Of a stretch of 64,000 bases of DNA, positions 1-9,075 are shown piece after piece. The stretch covers positions 11,235,001 through 11,299,000 of the forward strand of contig NC_088308.1 of NCBI RefSeq assembly GCF_910592395.1, written 5' to 3'. Numbering within the stretch: the first letter of the stretch is position 1; the number at the start of each line of letters is the position of its first letter. Source of the DNA: Lineus longissimus (lineage: Eukaryota > Nemertea > Pilidiophora > Heteronemertea > Lineidae). Position numbers and translations under genes: made by a program. The notes beneath the pieces are model-generated. The model was given only the letters and a program-made list of their open reading frames with translations, ran no database searches and had not been told where the DNA came from.

Positions 1-1600
1 TGTGTTGCGTTAGCTGAAACTCCAGCCGTTTACAAGTGCCTTATTTGTATGGTGTACTAGTATGGTGTACTAGAACTCTACTCTAACTACTGCTGATGTT
101 AGGTTTGGGCTTCTGCCACATAATATTGCGTCAAAGCCTAGTGCGTGGGCTCCACCAGTCAAAGCCTAGTGTAGGCTTCATATTTCTTTTAACTCTATAC
201 TGCTGATGTTAGTTTTAACTTGTTTTGGGCTTCTGCCACATAATATTGCTCCACCAGTCAAAGCCTAGTGCGGGAGCTCCACCAGTCAAAGCCTAGTGTA
301 GGCTTCATATCTTTTAATTCTAATACTGCTGATGTTAGTTTTAACTTGTTTTGGGCTTCTGCCACATAATATTGCTCCACCAGTCAAAGCCTAGTGCGGG
401 GCTCCACCAGTCAAAGCCTAGTGTAGGCTTCATATCTTTTAACTCTATACTGCTGATGTTAGTTTTAACTTGTTTTGGGCTTCTGCCACATAATATTGCT
501 CCACCAGTCAAAGCCTAGTGCGGGGCTCCACCAGTCAAAGCCTAGTGTAGGCTTCATAACTTTTAACTCTATACTGCTGATGTTAGTTTTAACTTGTTTT
601 GGGCTTCTGCCACATAATATTGCTCCACCAGTCAAAGCCTAGTGCGGGGCTCCACCAGTCAAAGCCTAGTGTAGGCTTCATATCTTTTAACTCTAATACT
701 GCTGATGTTAGTTTTAACTTGTTTTGGGCTTCTGCCACATAATATTGCTCCACCAGTCAAAGCCTAGTGTAGGCTTCATATCTTTTAACTCTATACTGCT
801 GATGTTAGTTTTAACTTGTTTTGGGCTTCTGCCACATAATATTGCTCCACCAGTCAAAGCCTAGTGCGGGGCTCCACCAGTCAAAGCCTAGTGTAGGCTT
901 CATATCTTTTAACTCTAATACTGCTGATGTTAGTTTTAACTTGTTTTGGGCTTCTGCCACATAATATTGCTCCACCAGTCAAAGCCTAGTGTAGGCTTCA
1001 TATCTTTTAACTCTATACTGCTGATATTTGTTTTAACTTGTTTTGGGCTTCTGCCACATAATATTGCTCCACCAGTCAAAGCCTAGTGCGGGGCTCCACC
1101 AGTCAAAGCCTAGTGTAGGGTTCATATCTTTTAACTCTAATACTGCTGATGTTAGTTTTAACTTGTTTTGGGCTTCTGCCACATAATATTGCTCCACCAG
1201 TCAAAGCCTAGTGCGGAGCTCCACCAGTCAAAGCCTAGTGTAGGCTTCATATCTTTTAACTCTATACTGCTGATGTTAGTTTTAACTTGTTTTGGGCTTC
1301 TGCCACATAATATTGCTCCACCAGTCAAAGCCTAGTGCGGGGCTCCACCAGTCAAAGCCTAGTGTAGGCTTCATATCTTTTAACTCTAATACTGCTGATG
1401 TTAGTTTTAACTTGTTTTGGGCTTCTGCCACATAATATTGCTCCACCAGTCAAAGCCTAGTGCGGGAGCTCCACCAGTCAAAGCCTAGTGTAGGCTTCAT
1501 ATCTTTTAACTCTATACTGCTGATGTTTGTTTTAACTTGTTTTGGGCTTCTGCCACATAATATTGCTCCACCAGTCAAAGTCAAAGTGTAGGCTTCATAT
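1..1600. repeat. Satellite array, ~124-bp monomer with 97-bp variants
   Basis: The start of the conserved block gggcttctgccacataatat recurs at 107, 227, 353, 477, 601, 726, 823, 948, 1045, 1170, 1294, 1419 and 1544. Spacing is mostly 124-125 bp, with two 97-bp units. Each full monomer carries an internal duplication of a ~27-bp box (ctccaccagtcaaagcctag). The 97-bp units carry one box, so the length variants come from gain or loss of that box. The spacer alternates between ctctatactg and ctctaatactg in neighbouring units, a hint of a two-monomer higher-order period. The array runs off the left edge. No coding potential is seen. Confidence 0.95.
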
Positions 1601-2000
1601 TTCTTTTGACAAAACTGCTGATGTTAGTTTTATCATTCTTGTTTGGTTTTATCTGTCATATACTGTAACTGCTCCTCATAGCCATCCATTGAAGAACCGT
1701 CATTTGCAGAACCTGGCAATGGGATGGCCTAGATAAGCAGCTATAGTACATGTGCAGGACTTTAGCCCAGTGTAGGCTTCATATTTTTTTAACAATACTG
1801 CTGATGTCAGCTTTATCATTTTCGTTGGCTGTAACTGCTCCATCCTGTGTTTAGAAAAACCTTTAATGAGTCAAACATTTACATTGTAGACCCGACCCTT
1901 CATTAGTAGAACTTGACAATGTGATGGCTTAGAGGTGCAGTTACAGTAGGCCAACAGTCTTCATATCATGTTTTAGCAATACTGTCTGCTTATGTGAGCT
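1601..2000. repeat. Degenerate edge of the satellite array
   Basis: Diverged pieces of the same monomer continue here: gtgtaggcttcatat followed by actgctgatgt at about 1587-1625 and 1770-1807, and a weaker copy near 1955-2000. The decay from near-identical to barely recognisable monomers marks the array boundary. Confidence 0.7.
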
Positions 2001-2744
2001 GTTTTAATTTTTGTTGAAACATGTGTACATGTACTAGTATATCAGCTTACTGCCTCCATATTTCTCTGAACATAACTAATTGAGAACAGTAATATTGTAA
2101 TATTTGCATTTTCATTTGTGTTGATGAATATTTCAATCATAGAATACAATACCGGTATTGAATGCTCTCTATAAAAACTACTTTTTTATAAGGAATAAGT
2201 AATAATAACCATAAGGAATTATTGAAATCCTATTTGTTTCGTTGCTTGTTTGCTTTTATTCACATTGCTACACTGTGCGGTCAGTCTGTACCAATAGGAA
2301 TTGGCAGGTTGCCCCCTCCTGCTGCTACACTTCAGAATGAGACTAGACGCAAGGGCCCAACGCGCCGCGTAGCGGCAAAAAAGCGAAGCTGGCGAAACAT
2401 TTATAACGGGTCACCGTCACTTATTATTGGACTTATAGCGCATTTACGGGGTTGCAACTATTTTGCTTTATAGTGTCTCCAGGAAAGAAAAGCATGCGAC
2501 CTAAAGCCGATCTGTTTGTATAAAGTGATAATTGGAAGGTATATAATAGTAAATATCAATAAAATAATCATTCCATGTCATCTTTTGAGGGCATTTTTGA
2601 TTGTAAAAAATATATGTGTACGTCACCGTAGTCTCTGCAATGATAATTTTATCAGAGCAGTCTCGCGCAAGTAGAAGTTCTTTACCTATTAGTTCTTCAC
2701 TTATTAGTCTCAACGTCTGGCGCAAAGCCAGACGTTTTCCATTA
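2001..2744. other. No gene seen; one short perfect hairpin
   Basis: AT-rich sequence without a supported gene. At 2712-2736 there is a perfect 10-bp hairpin (aacgtctggc, loop gcaaa, gccagacgtt). Open frames here are short and resemble nothing I recognise. Confidence 0.5.
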
Positions 2745-2885
2745 CGATTTCACTACGATGTTTGACAAGAAGGAGCAGTGCGCGAGATATGCTAATGAGC
2801 AGACTTCCCTCGCTTGAGTTTCTGAAGAATGTTCCATATCGCGCTAAGCTCATCACTACTGATTATGACAGGCGTGCAACGGTAG
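2745..2885 (+). pseudogene. Fragment of an unidentified transposon-borne protein, diverged copy
   Basis: This stretch is a diverged copy of the segment at about 6,383-6,520 inside the 3,209-bp tandem unit. It shares the words gatttcactacgatgtttg, aaggagcagtgcgcgagata and gttccatatcgcgctaagct. In translation it has the same MFDKKEQCAR core followed by ANEQT. Here the codon that is TAG in the tandem unit reads TAT (Tyr), but a later stop (TGA after SLA) interrupts it. The two copies are broken in different places, which suggests both descend from a once-coding sequence. I do not recognise the family. Confidence 0.5.
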
Positions 2886-3389
2886 GTATCTGCTCCCCAA
2901 CTTCCACCCTAATACGGTACAATAAGTTACCATTTGATGGGAATGGGACAATGCCCTCACTGTGTATGGAGTCATAGGGATAAGAAGACATTATTCATTG
3001 GTGTTGGTACAAGTGATTTTGCCCAAAAAGCATGCGCATTCAAAAAACAAAATATGCAAGGTATCACGTACATGACCATGACGACGTGCAGAAAGTGCAC
3101 TGGCCAGTGCATACCCTATGGCTATGTACTAGTAAACATGGTAGGCCTAAACATGAACAACATCATTATTCATCGGCAGTTCATTTTACTCCGAGCTTTT
3201 CCTGAAACATATAGCCATGATGATTAGGCCTACCATGTACCATGACCAATAACAGCACTAGATCATGTGGATGTCAACAAGTTCACATGAACCGTATAAT
3301 CCCGCATAGCGCATGTGGGGCATGCGTCTAAACCAAAGCCCCAAAATCACTTGTTTTGGTCTATTTCAGTTTCACTTGGGGTCGTACTA

Positions 3390-4183
3390 ATGACCGACAA
3401 GTAACATAATTGACCGTCAAGGACCGACAAGTGTCTCAAAATGACCGACAAGTAGGATCAAATTTAATTTTAATGCTTGCAATGTGATTAAGAAACAATT
3501 AACTACCAAACTTGCATATATCTAACTAATTGGTCTTTTGATAGCTGAGATATGGAAAGATTTATACGCCGACAAGTAAAATTCTCCGACGATGTCGGCC
3601 ATTTTGTCGTTGGCTGTCATGCACCTGGTAGTGTCTAAAACGTGGATTCAACAGTTCAACATGGTTTTGGCATCTCGAGTTAGGGTGTGTCACTGAAGAG
3701 TTTTTCACTAGTTCGACATAGTTGCTCTAGATAAGTTTGAAGTCAGTTTTTCATAGTTCTACAGGTTTTACATCTCTCTCATCATATTTTTGCATCTATC
3801 AATTCCAGGTATAAGAGCTCAGCGTCGTTTAAATATCCTGTGACACATGGCATAGGCTAATCATAATGGTAAAGTCACCCACTCTGACAGGGTGCACTCA
3901 AGGGAAGATTTTTTTTCCAGGAGTTTTCAGTCCCCAACTTCCAGGACATAACTTTGCTACCTCATTTGAGTAAAGATCATGGATTCACTTGTCGGCAAAT
4001 GCATCTTACAAATCCTTCCATTTCTTAGCTATCAAAAGACCAATTAGTTAGATATATACAAGTTTGGTAGTTAATTGTTTCTTAATCACATTGCAAGCAT
4101 TAAAATTAAATTTGATCCTACTTGTCGGTCATTTTGAGACACTTGTCGGTCCTTGACGGTCAATTATGTTACATGTCGGTCAT
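3390..4183. mobile_element. MITE-like element, 794 bp, ~180-bp terminal inverted repeats, TA target duplication
   Basis: The left end (atgaccgacaagtaacataa) and the reverse complement of the right end match for about 180 bp, to roughly 3,575 and 3,985. Both ends carry repeated gaccgacaag words. The element is flanked by TA on each side (3388-3389, 4184-4185), as expected for Tc1/mariner-type or similar non-autonomous elements. The interior has no recognisable transposase. Confidence 0.85.
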
Positions 4184-4396
4184 TAGCAGGTCCGTTCACT
4201 TGTGTTTCCCCCGTCTCCCAGTCCATAATACATTTACAGTTTACAATCCCGATCATGGCCCAACAAAAGGTGATCGGTTGACTAAAGGAACACAACTGTT
4301 CAATGGATTTATAGTTGAATGCGATCAAACTACGTCTTTTCAATCGTGGATTATAAAAGTAATTTCTTAGCCCCGCACAGTGGGTTTCAGTCTTGA
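4184..4396. other. Short intergenic stretch, nothing recognised
   Basis: No repeat match or coding signature was seen between the MITE and the transposon end that follows. Confidence 0.4.
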
Positions 4397-4570
4397 TAAA
4401 GGGGCACTATTGCTAGCAGCTAGGTAGGCAAGATAAAGTTAGACGAAGTAGCCGATAGGGGTCTCTCACCCCTCAAAGTCCGTCACAACTATTCAAGCTT
4501 GTACAAGGAATACATGCAGCGCTGACTCTAACAAGTCCCAATGGGAATGTCGCACAGTCATCTGTCAAAA
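4397..4570 (+). mobile_element. Left-end fragment of a DNA transposon (TIR begins aaaggggcactat)
   Basis: The sequence aaggggcactattg, then agcagctaggtaggcaagat and gataggggtctctcac, matches the terminal region of the element at 6,030-6,804. It is the reverse complement of that element's right end near 6,765-6,804. The inner part (attcaagcttgtacaaggaa) parallels 6,098-6,118. This is an isolated end of the same family, which I cannot place in a superfamily. Confidence 0.6.
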
Positions 4571-4679
4571 ATGAAATGGCCAGGGCCATTGTGCTCACCT
4601 CATGTGGAGGAAAGATGGATAAAGAGCATGGTATTGTGTCATGTACTGTTAGGTTTGATGTAGGTCCAAGCAATTACAA

Positions 4680-5609
4680 TTTCCCCAAAATGGCCAATTT
4701 ACAGTACAATCGACCTCTGTGACCTTGAAAAGTAGGTCAAATCAAAGAAGACCCGGGTGACACATTGAATGGTTGTTAGAATTAGATGTACCTATGATAT
4801 AAAATTGGTGCCAATCGGGCAAGTCATTACTAGGAATAAAGGCATTTTGAAGAATTTAGGATTTGCCCCCCTCCCTGGAGGCCAAACGGCAAATCAGATC
4901 GCACCAAACTTGAATACCTGAGATCACGTGACCAAGGGGTACATGTGTACTTAATTTGTGATCAATAGTCATTACAGTTAAGAAACGTGCCATAGTTACG
5001 ACCTGACGGCAAATTTACGCCATTTGACCTCTGTGACCTTGACAAGAAGGTCAAATTAAAAACTTGTGTGACATATACTGTATGGTGGTTAGATGTACCC
5101 ATGATATCAAATTGGTGGCAATCGGGCAAGAAGTTAAGGAATAATCACATTTTTAAGGTTTTTGGATTTTGCCCCCTGGTGGTCAAGTGGTGAATCATAT
5201 CGGACCAAACTTCGGTCCCTGAGATCACCTGACTAAGGGGTAAATGTGTACCAAATTTGGTATCAATAGTCATTGCAGTTTAGAAACGTGCCATCGTTAC
5301 ATCCTAACAGCCAATTTACACCATTTGACCTCTGTGACCTTGAAAAGGAGGTCAAATCAAAAACCCGGAGGATATATGATGCACCTTTGCTAGAAGTACC
5401 TATCATATTTTTTTCAAAATTTCCCGACTACTATTAAGGGAGATATTGCATATTTTCACTTTTAACGTTTGGCCCCCTGGTGGCCAAACCATGAAACGAA
5501 TCGGACCGAAACTTGGTCTCCAAGGTGTCATTACATAAGGGTACATGTGTACCAAGTTTCAACTCAATAGCTCAAACAGTTACGAAACGTGCCCTGCTAA
5601 CGGACGACG

Positions 5610-5644
<35 letters not shown>

Positions 5645-5697
5645 ACGACGGACGCCACGGTATGGGATAACCTCACCTCTGCTAAGAGGTGAGCTAA
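4680..5697 (+). repeat. Dispersed repeat 'D' copy with (CGA)n tract and terminal hairpin
   Basis: Modules shared with copies at 20.2-21.5, 22.5-23.2, 54.4-55.9 and 61.6-62.0 kb occur in tandem-like order: gaccttgaaaagtaggtcaa, gccccctggtggccaa, and gaaacgtgccatagttac. The right end carries a (CGA)n microsatellite (about 5,604-5,655) and then a hairpin, cacctct...agaggtg, ending in gagctaa. No coding capacity was found. The class is unknown. Confidence 0.75.
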
Positions 5698-6029
5698 CAA
5701 GACCTATGTTGCAGTATGATCTCTTGCCAATATTTAATAATTGCACTATCGTCATCACCTCATCATACTTCATTGACATTACAGGCACACATTGACATTG
5801 ACCACTGTTGCAGTCAACGACACAGTCGCTATCCAAGTAGCATGAAAGAGGTAATTATCATTATCATACCTCATTAGCATGTGAACCAATCACGTCGCGT
5901 CCTTTGCGATCACGGCTAAGCCTCATGGAATAATGTCTTTCACCGTTGAATAATTTTTCATATTCCATGCCTACAAGTACAACTTCAATTTCTTCATATT
6001 CCATGGCTAGAAGTTCAATACTAATATAA

Positions 6030-6804
6030 TATCCAAGATAAAGTTACAAGAAGTAGTCAATAGGGGTCTCTCACCTCTCACTGTATGTCCACACTATTCA
6101 CGCTTGTACGAGGAATACATTCAATGCTGAATCTAACAACACCCAGTGCCCTTACTATGTATATTAGTCACTTGAAGATGGCCCATTTCACTCCTTGCTT
6201 CTACTTCGCCTATAGTCTCATTGCAAACGCCTCAGTTCTATGATATCACATTCACTTTCAGCTGTCATGCAACGCAACGACTGTGCTATCTGCCATCGCA
6301 CATCAACGAAGAAGTGCAGCCGCCCACATTCCACCTCACGTCTGTCCGACCAGCTGCAATCCTCGAGGACGCCCCACTGTACCACGATTTCACTACGATG
6401 TTTGACAAGAAGGAGCAGTGCGCGAGATAGGCTAATGAGCAGACTCCCTCGCTTGAGTTTCGGAAGAATGTTCCATATCGCGCTAAGCTGACCACTGCTG
6501 ACCATGACAGGCGTGCATTGGACTGGTACAGGTTGGAACTAAACATTGAATATGCTGGTGGTGACGCTTTCTGATGAGAAGTTGGTCGTGACTGATGCAG
6601 TATCCTTGGACTTGTCCACAGCATCGTTCAATCATTGCTCTCTGAGCTGCCTTGATTCTGTACTTACCCAATTACTAAGACCAAATGCCTGTTGACTGTG
6701 CTTTAAGAGAGACTGGCGCCATGCCTAGAGATATGACTGACCCCTATTGGCAAATTTGTATGACTTTATCTTGCCTACCTAGCTGCTGCCTATAGTCTCC
6801 CTTT
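6030..6804 (+). mobile_element. Internally deleted DNA transposon with imperfect TIRs (repeated at +3209, +6418, +9627)
   Basis: The left end ccaagataaagttac...caataggggtc is matched in reverse complement by the right end at about 6,738-6,804 (caagataaagtc...caataggggtc). The right terminus reads aaagggagactataggcag when read inwards. The left copy has lost its outermost ~30 bp. Between the ends lies an open stretch described separately. The TIRs do not match a superfamily I can name with confidence, and I see no clear target duplication. Confidence 0.6.
6221..6574 (+). pseudogene. Unidentified transposon-internal protein fragment (four copies in the array)
   Basis: One frame reads from an ATG at 6221 through MFDKKEQCAR, is broken by TAG at 6428-6430, and continues in the same frame through ANEQTPSLEF, VPYRAKLTTADHDRRA and LDWYRLELNIEYAGGDAF to a stop at 6572-6574. 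The composition looks like genuine protein: charged, with no low complexity. A diverged copy at 2,745-2,885 keeps the same frame around the core but is stopped elsewhere, which supports past coding. Its position between inverted ends suggests a piece of that element's transposase or accessory protein. Other copies lie at 9430-9783, 12639-12992 and 15848-16201. Function is unknown. Confidence 0.45.
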
Positions 6805-7042
6805 AACTGCGGAACACTTCAAAGTCGATAAAATGCCATGTTCCACCTTTTAATGTGTTCAGACCGCCATTTTCAAAATAATCAAGTCAGGACACTGCCT
6901 TCTAGTCTGATAATAAATTTTGCTTTCCTCAATAATAACATTTCTTCTTCTTCAATGCTTTCATCATTCCAAACTTCTCCTCCTCTGACTTTTACAGGGG
7001 TACAGTCATGGCAATCAAAACCCAAATACTGAGACCAAATGC

Positions 7043-7106
7043 CTGTTGACTGTGCTTTAAGAGAGACTGGCGCCATGCCTAGTCTCTCTTAAAGCACAGT
7101 CAACAG
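7043..7106. repeat. Perfect 26-bp-arm hairpin (in every tandem unit)
   Basis: The left arm 7043-7068 begins ctgttgactgtgctt. The right arm 7081-7106 is its exact reverse complement. The loop is 12 nt (ggcgccatgcct). A 50-bp direct repeat of the left arm and surroundings occurs at 6679-6728 (offset 354). That earlier copy lies inside the transposon's right TIR, so the hairpin is probably two TIR ends brought face to face. Confidence 0.85.
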
Positions 7107-7349
7107 ACACCAACCCCCTCAGACTCAGAAACCACAAACGCCCAACCCTTCCTGCTACCTTAATACTTCTGGATAGAGAAATTCATGAAAGATGGTGAAG
7201 CCACTTGACTTGGCCGGTTTCCCCTGATGCCCCATCCTGCTACACTACTCGACAAGCCTACATGTATAGAGGAGTGTCATCCCTTCCCTGCCCACCTAGT
7301 ATAAATTGGGGTCAATGGACAATAACACCATAGTAACCATTGTAGACAG

Positions 7350-7420
7350 CTTTGGGAAAGCAACCAACCTCGTCCCCAGGTGTCTTTTAAAGGGAGCCCC
7401 TGGAGACGAGGTTGGATGGA
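7350..7420. repeat. Imperfect hairpin (accaacctcgtccccagg / cctggagacgaggttgg)
   Basis: About 17-bp arms with one mismatch flank a short purine-rich loop in each tandem unit. The shape is that of a small foldback element or solo TIR pair. There is no coding potential. Confidence 0.6.
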
Positions 7421-7606
7421 AGTATCGATTGGTTCCTGATTTCTCCGCTAGGGTAGGAAAGGATTGGATCGGTAATGGCAATCTCCAACGCAGAGGTCAG
7501 TGCAATTTAAATAGCGGAACACTTGGCACGGCGCGGTTGCGGTAATGGCTCAATTTTATTCGTTTCTTTATCGATCTGGAGCGAAGTTTTCAATGACCTA
7601 TTTGAA

Positions 7607-7912
7607 TGAGGTTATTGAACACGACCGTCGTGTCCGCAGTGATGCAGGGTAAGACTTGCAGCCACGACGGCCGTGCCACGGTACGGTCGGGTCCGCAATA
7701 CTAAGTTTCATCGCTGCTTGCACGACGGTCGGTAAGCCGTATTCAGGTTGTTCCGGTCCATGTTTTATATTCACGCACGGTCGGGTACGCAACACCAAAT
7801 TTCGTTCTTGTTGGCACGACGTCGTCGTTTCCGCAATGAAGGGAGCCTGCATTGCGGAAACGACGGTCGGGTCCGCAGTGCTAACAATAACCATTCGGGA
7901 CACGACCGTCGT
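7607..7912. repeat. CpG-rich block of palindromic cacgaccgtcgtg-type motifs
   Basis: Motifs of the type cacgaccgtcgtgtccgca and acgacggtcgggtccgca recur at least six times in both orientations. They include a perfect 16-bp hairpin (cgtcgtttccgcaatg, 11-nt loop, and its complement) near 7,825-7,867. The block begins and ends with gacacgaccgtcgtgt-like palindromes, giving an overall foldback architecture. The same block repeats in the other three units. Reading frames across it (up to 145 codons) are by-products of the repeated GC-rich motif. Confidence 0.7.
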
Positions 7913-8379
7913 GTCAATAACAGCTTCCAAATAATGAAGTCGTCGCTTCAATTTCGCAAAGAAAGTTGACTCCATTCGAAGGTTGTTTTGACCAAATTCT
8001 GTTGAACTCATCGTTGTGAGGGCATTTGAACACATTCTCGTTGATCTTTTCTATAAACGTGTAAAGTTTCGTACCAAAATACGTTTCCGTAAAGGCTTAA
8101 AAAGAAAATTTGTCAGTTACAAAATCATCGCTCCGGTAGAAATAAAAAGGTCACCGCCATTTTCTTGATGATAGTACTCCAGGTAACCGGCGGGAAATTT
8201 AAAGCGGGGTCATCCGGGGTCAAACAACAGTTTTGCTCACTACCGCCAACTGGTGATATAAATCCACACTAATCTATTTTATATCAAAACTTCTGTATCA
8301 TGAAGACCCATTTCAACTTTATTTCGAGCTTTTATCTGCTGGAATAGAGCGTCAAAAAATTGTTTTTTCATTTACGCAT

Positions 8380-8616
8380 TTTGCCCCCTTGGGAGCTGAA
8401 TTTGAGTCGAATCGCCCAAATTCTTTTCCGAAAGCAACATTTTCTGCGGTGTTTATAAGCAAGGCTAGATTTGAAGTGCCTCGGCTGTATGATTACAAAA
8501 TGCCCAACTTTGCCTACAGATGGCTGGATGGATGGAAGGATGGCAGGATAGGTGGAAGGACAGACACCAATCGAATAGCTATTTGACTAGCTCCGCTGAC
8601 TTTGTCAGCTGAGCTA
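8380..8616 (+). repeat. Dispersed repeat 'D'-type tail with terminal hairpin
   Basis: Contains gcccccttgggagctgaatt, a short gatggatggaaggatgg microsatellite, and a terminal hairpin agctccgctgac ttt gtcagctgagct followed by aaaa. The same hairpin ends the copy at 62,018-62,050. Confidence 0.6.
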
Positions 8617-8685
8617 AAAATGCGGAACCAAATACGTGGCAAGATTACCTTGGCAGAATGACCATGCCTATCAGCCTACAAACTA

Positions 8686-8863
8686 CAGTAGAACCTCTCT
8701 ATTAAGGACACACTCGGGACTGACAAATGCTGTCCTTAGTAGGGAGGTGTCCTGAATAGAGAGGTCAAATGGAATGGAAACATCCGATTTGGGACCAAAA
8801 CTAGTGTCCTTAATAGAGAGGTTGTCCTTACTAGAGAGGTGTCTGCTAAGGGAGGTTCCACTG
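8686..8863. mobile_element. TA-flanked MITE, 178 bp (family M1)
   Basis: Terminal inverted repeats cagtagaacctctct and, read inwards from the right, cagtggaacctccct. TA flanks at 8684-8685 and 8864-8865. The inside repeats aggacac/gtgtcct and agagaggt words. Copies inside the array lie at 11895-12072, 15104-15281 and 18313-18490, and elsewhere at about 56,563-56,736 and 58,760-58,923. Confidence 0.85.
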
Positions 8864-8898
8864 TAAGTTACAACAGTCCAACGCACTTGCAACATGAT

Positions 8899-9074
8899 TA
8901 GAAAGTTATCAGATGAGACTAGGAAAGTCTACCACAGAATTCTCACTGAACAGCATTAACGAGGTTTCATCGAGCAAGTGGAAGATGATAACGTCATCAC
9001 CGGACATTATTTGCTGCACAGACCAGTCAAGAAGGATTCCATCACCATGCCGATCCGAATCGTATATGATTGCA
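8899..9074 (+). pseudogene. Truncated BEL/Pao reverse transcriptase start (duplicated at 12108, 15317)
   Basis: Translation gives VYHRILTEQH, a TAA stop, then RGFIEQVEDDNVITGHYLLH and MPIRIVYDC, the region leading into the fingers of a BEL/Pao reverse transcriptase. It is cut off at the unit boundary. The intact continuation exists only after the fourth unit. Confidence 0.8.
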
Positions 9075-9075
9075 T

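Larger units (their letters stand above)
5867..9075 (+). repeat. 3,209-bp tandem unit, copy 1
   Basis: The left edge is defined by loss of match to later copies upstream of tacctcattagcatgtg. The upstream flank (ttatca) is unique. Confidence 0.95.

Noticed and set aside
1-1600. CRISPR array (regular repeats)
   Set aside because: Repeats of ~124 bp have no unique spacers and the context is eukaryotic. It is a satellite.
5603-5836. Minus-strand ORF ending in poly-serine
   Set aside because: The serine run is the (CGA)n microsatellite. The rest is dispersed repeat.
7598-8035. 145-codon minus-strand open frame repeated four times
   Set aside because: It covers the palindromic CpG-rich motif block. 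The residues (TTVVS, ADPTV repeats) are translations of the motif itself.
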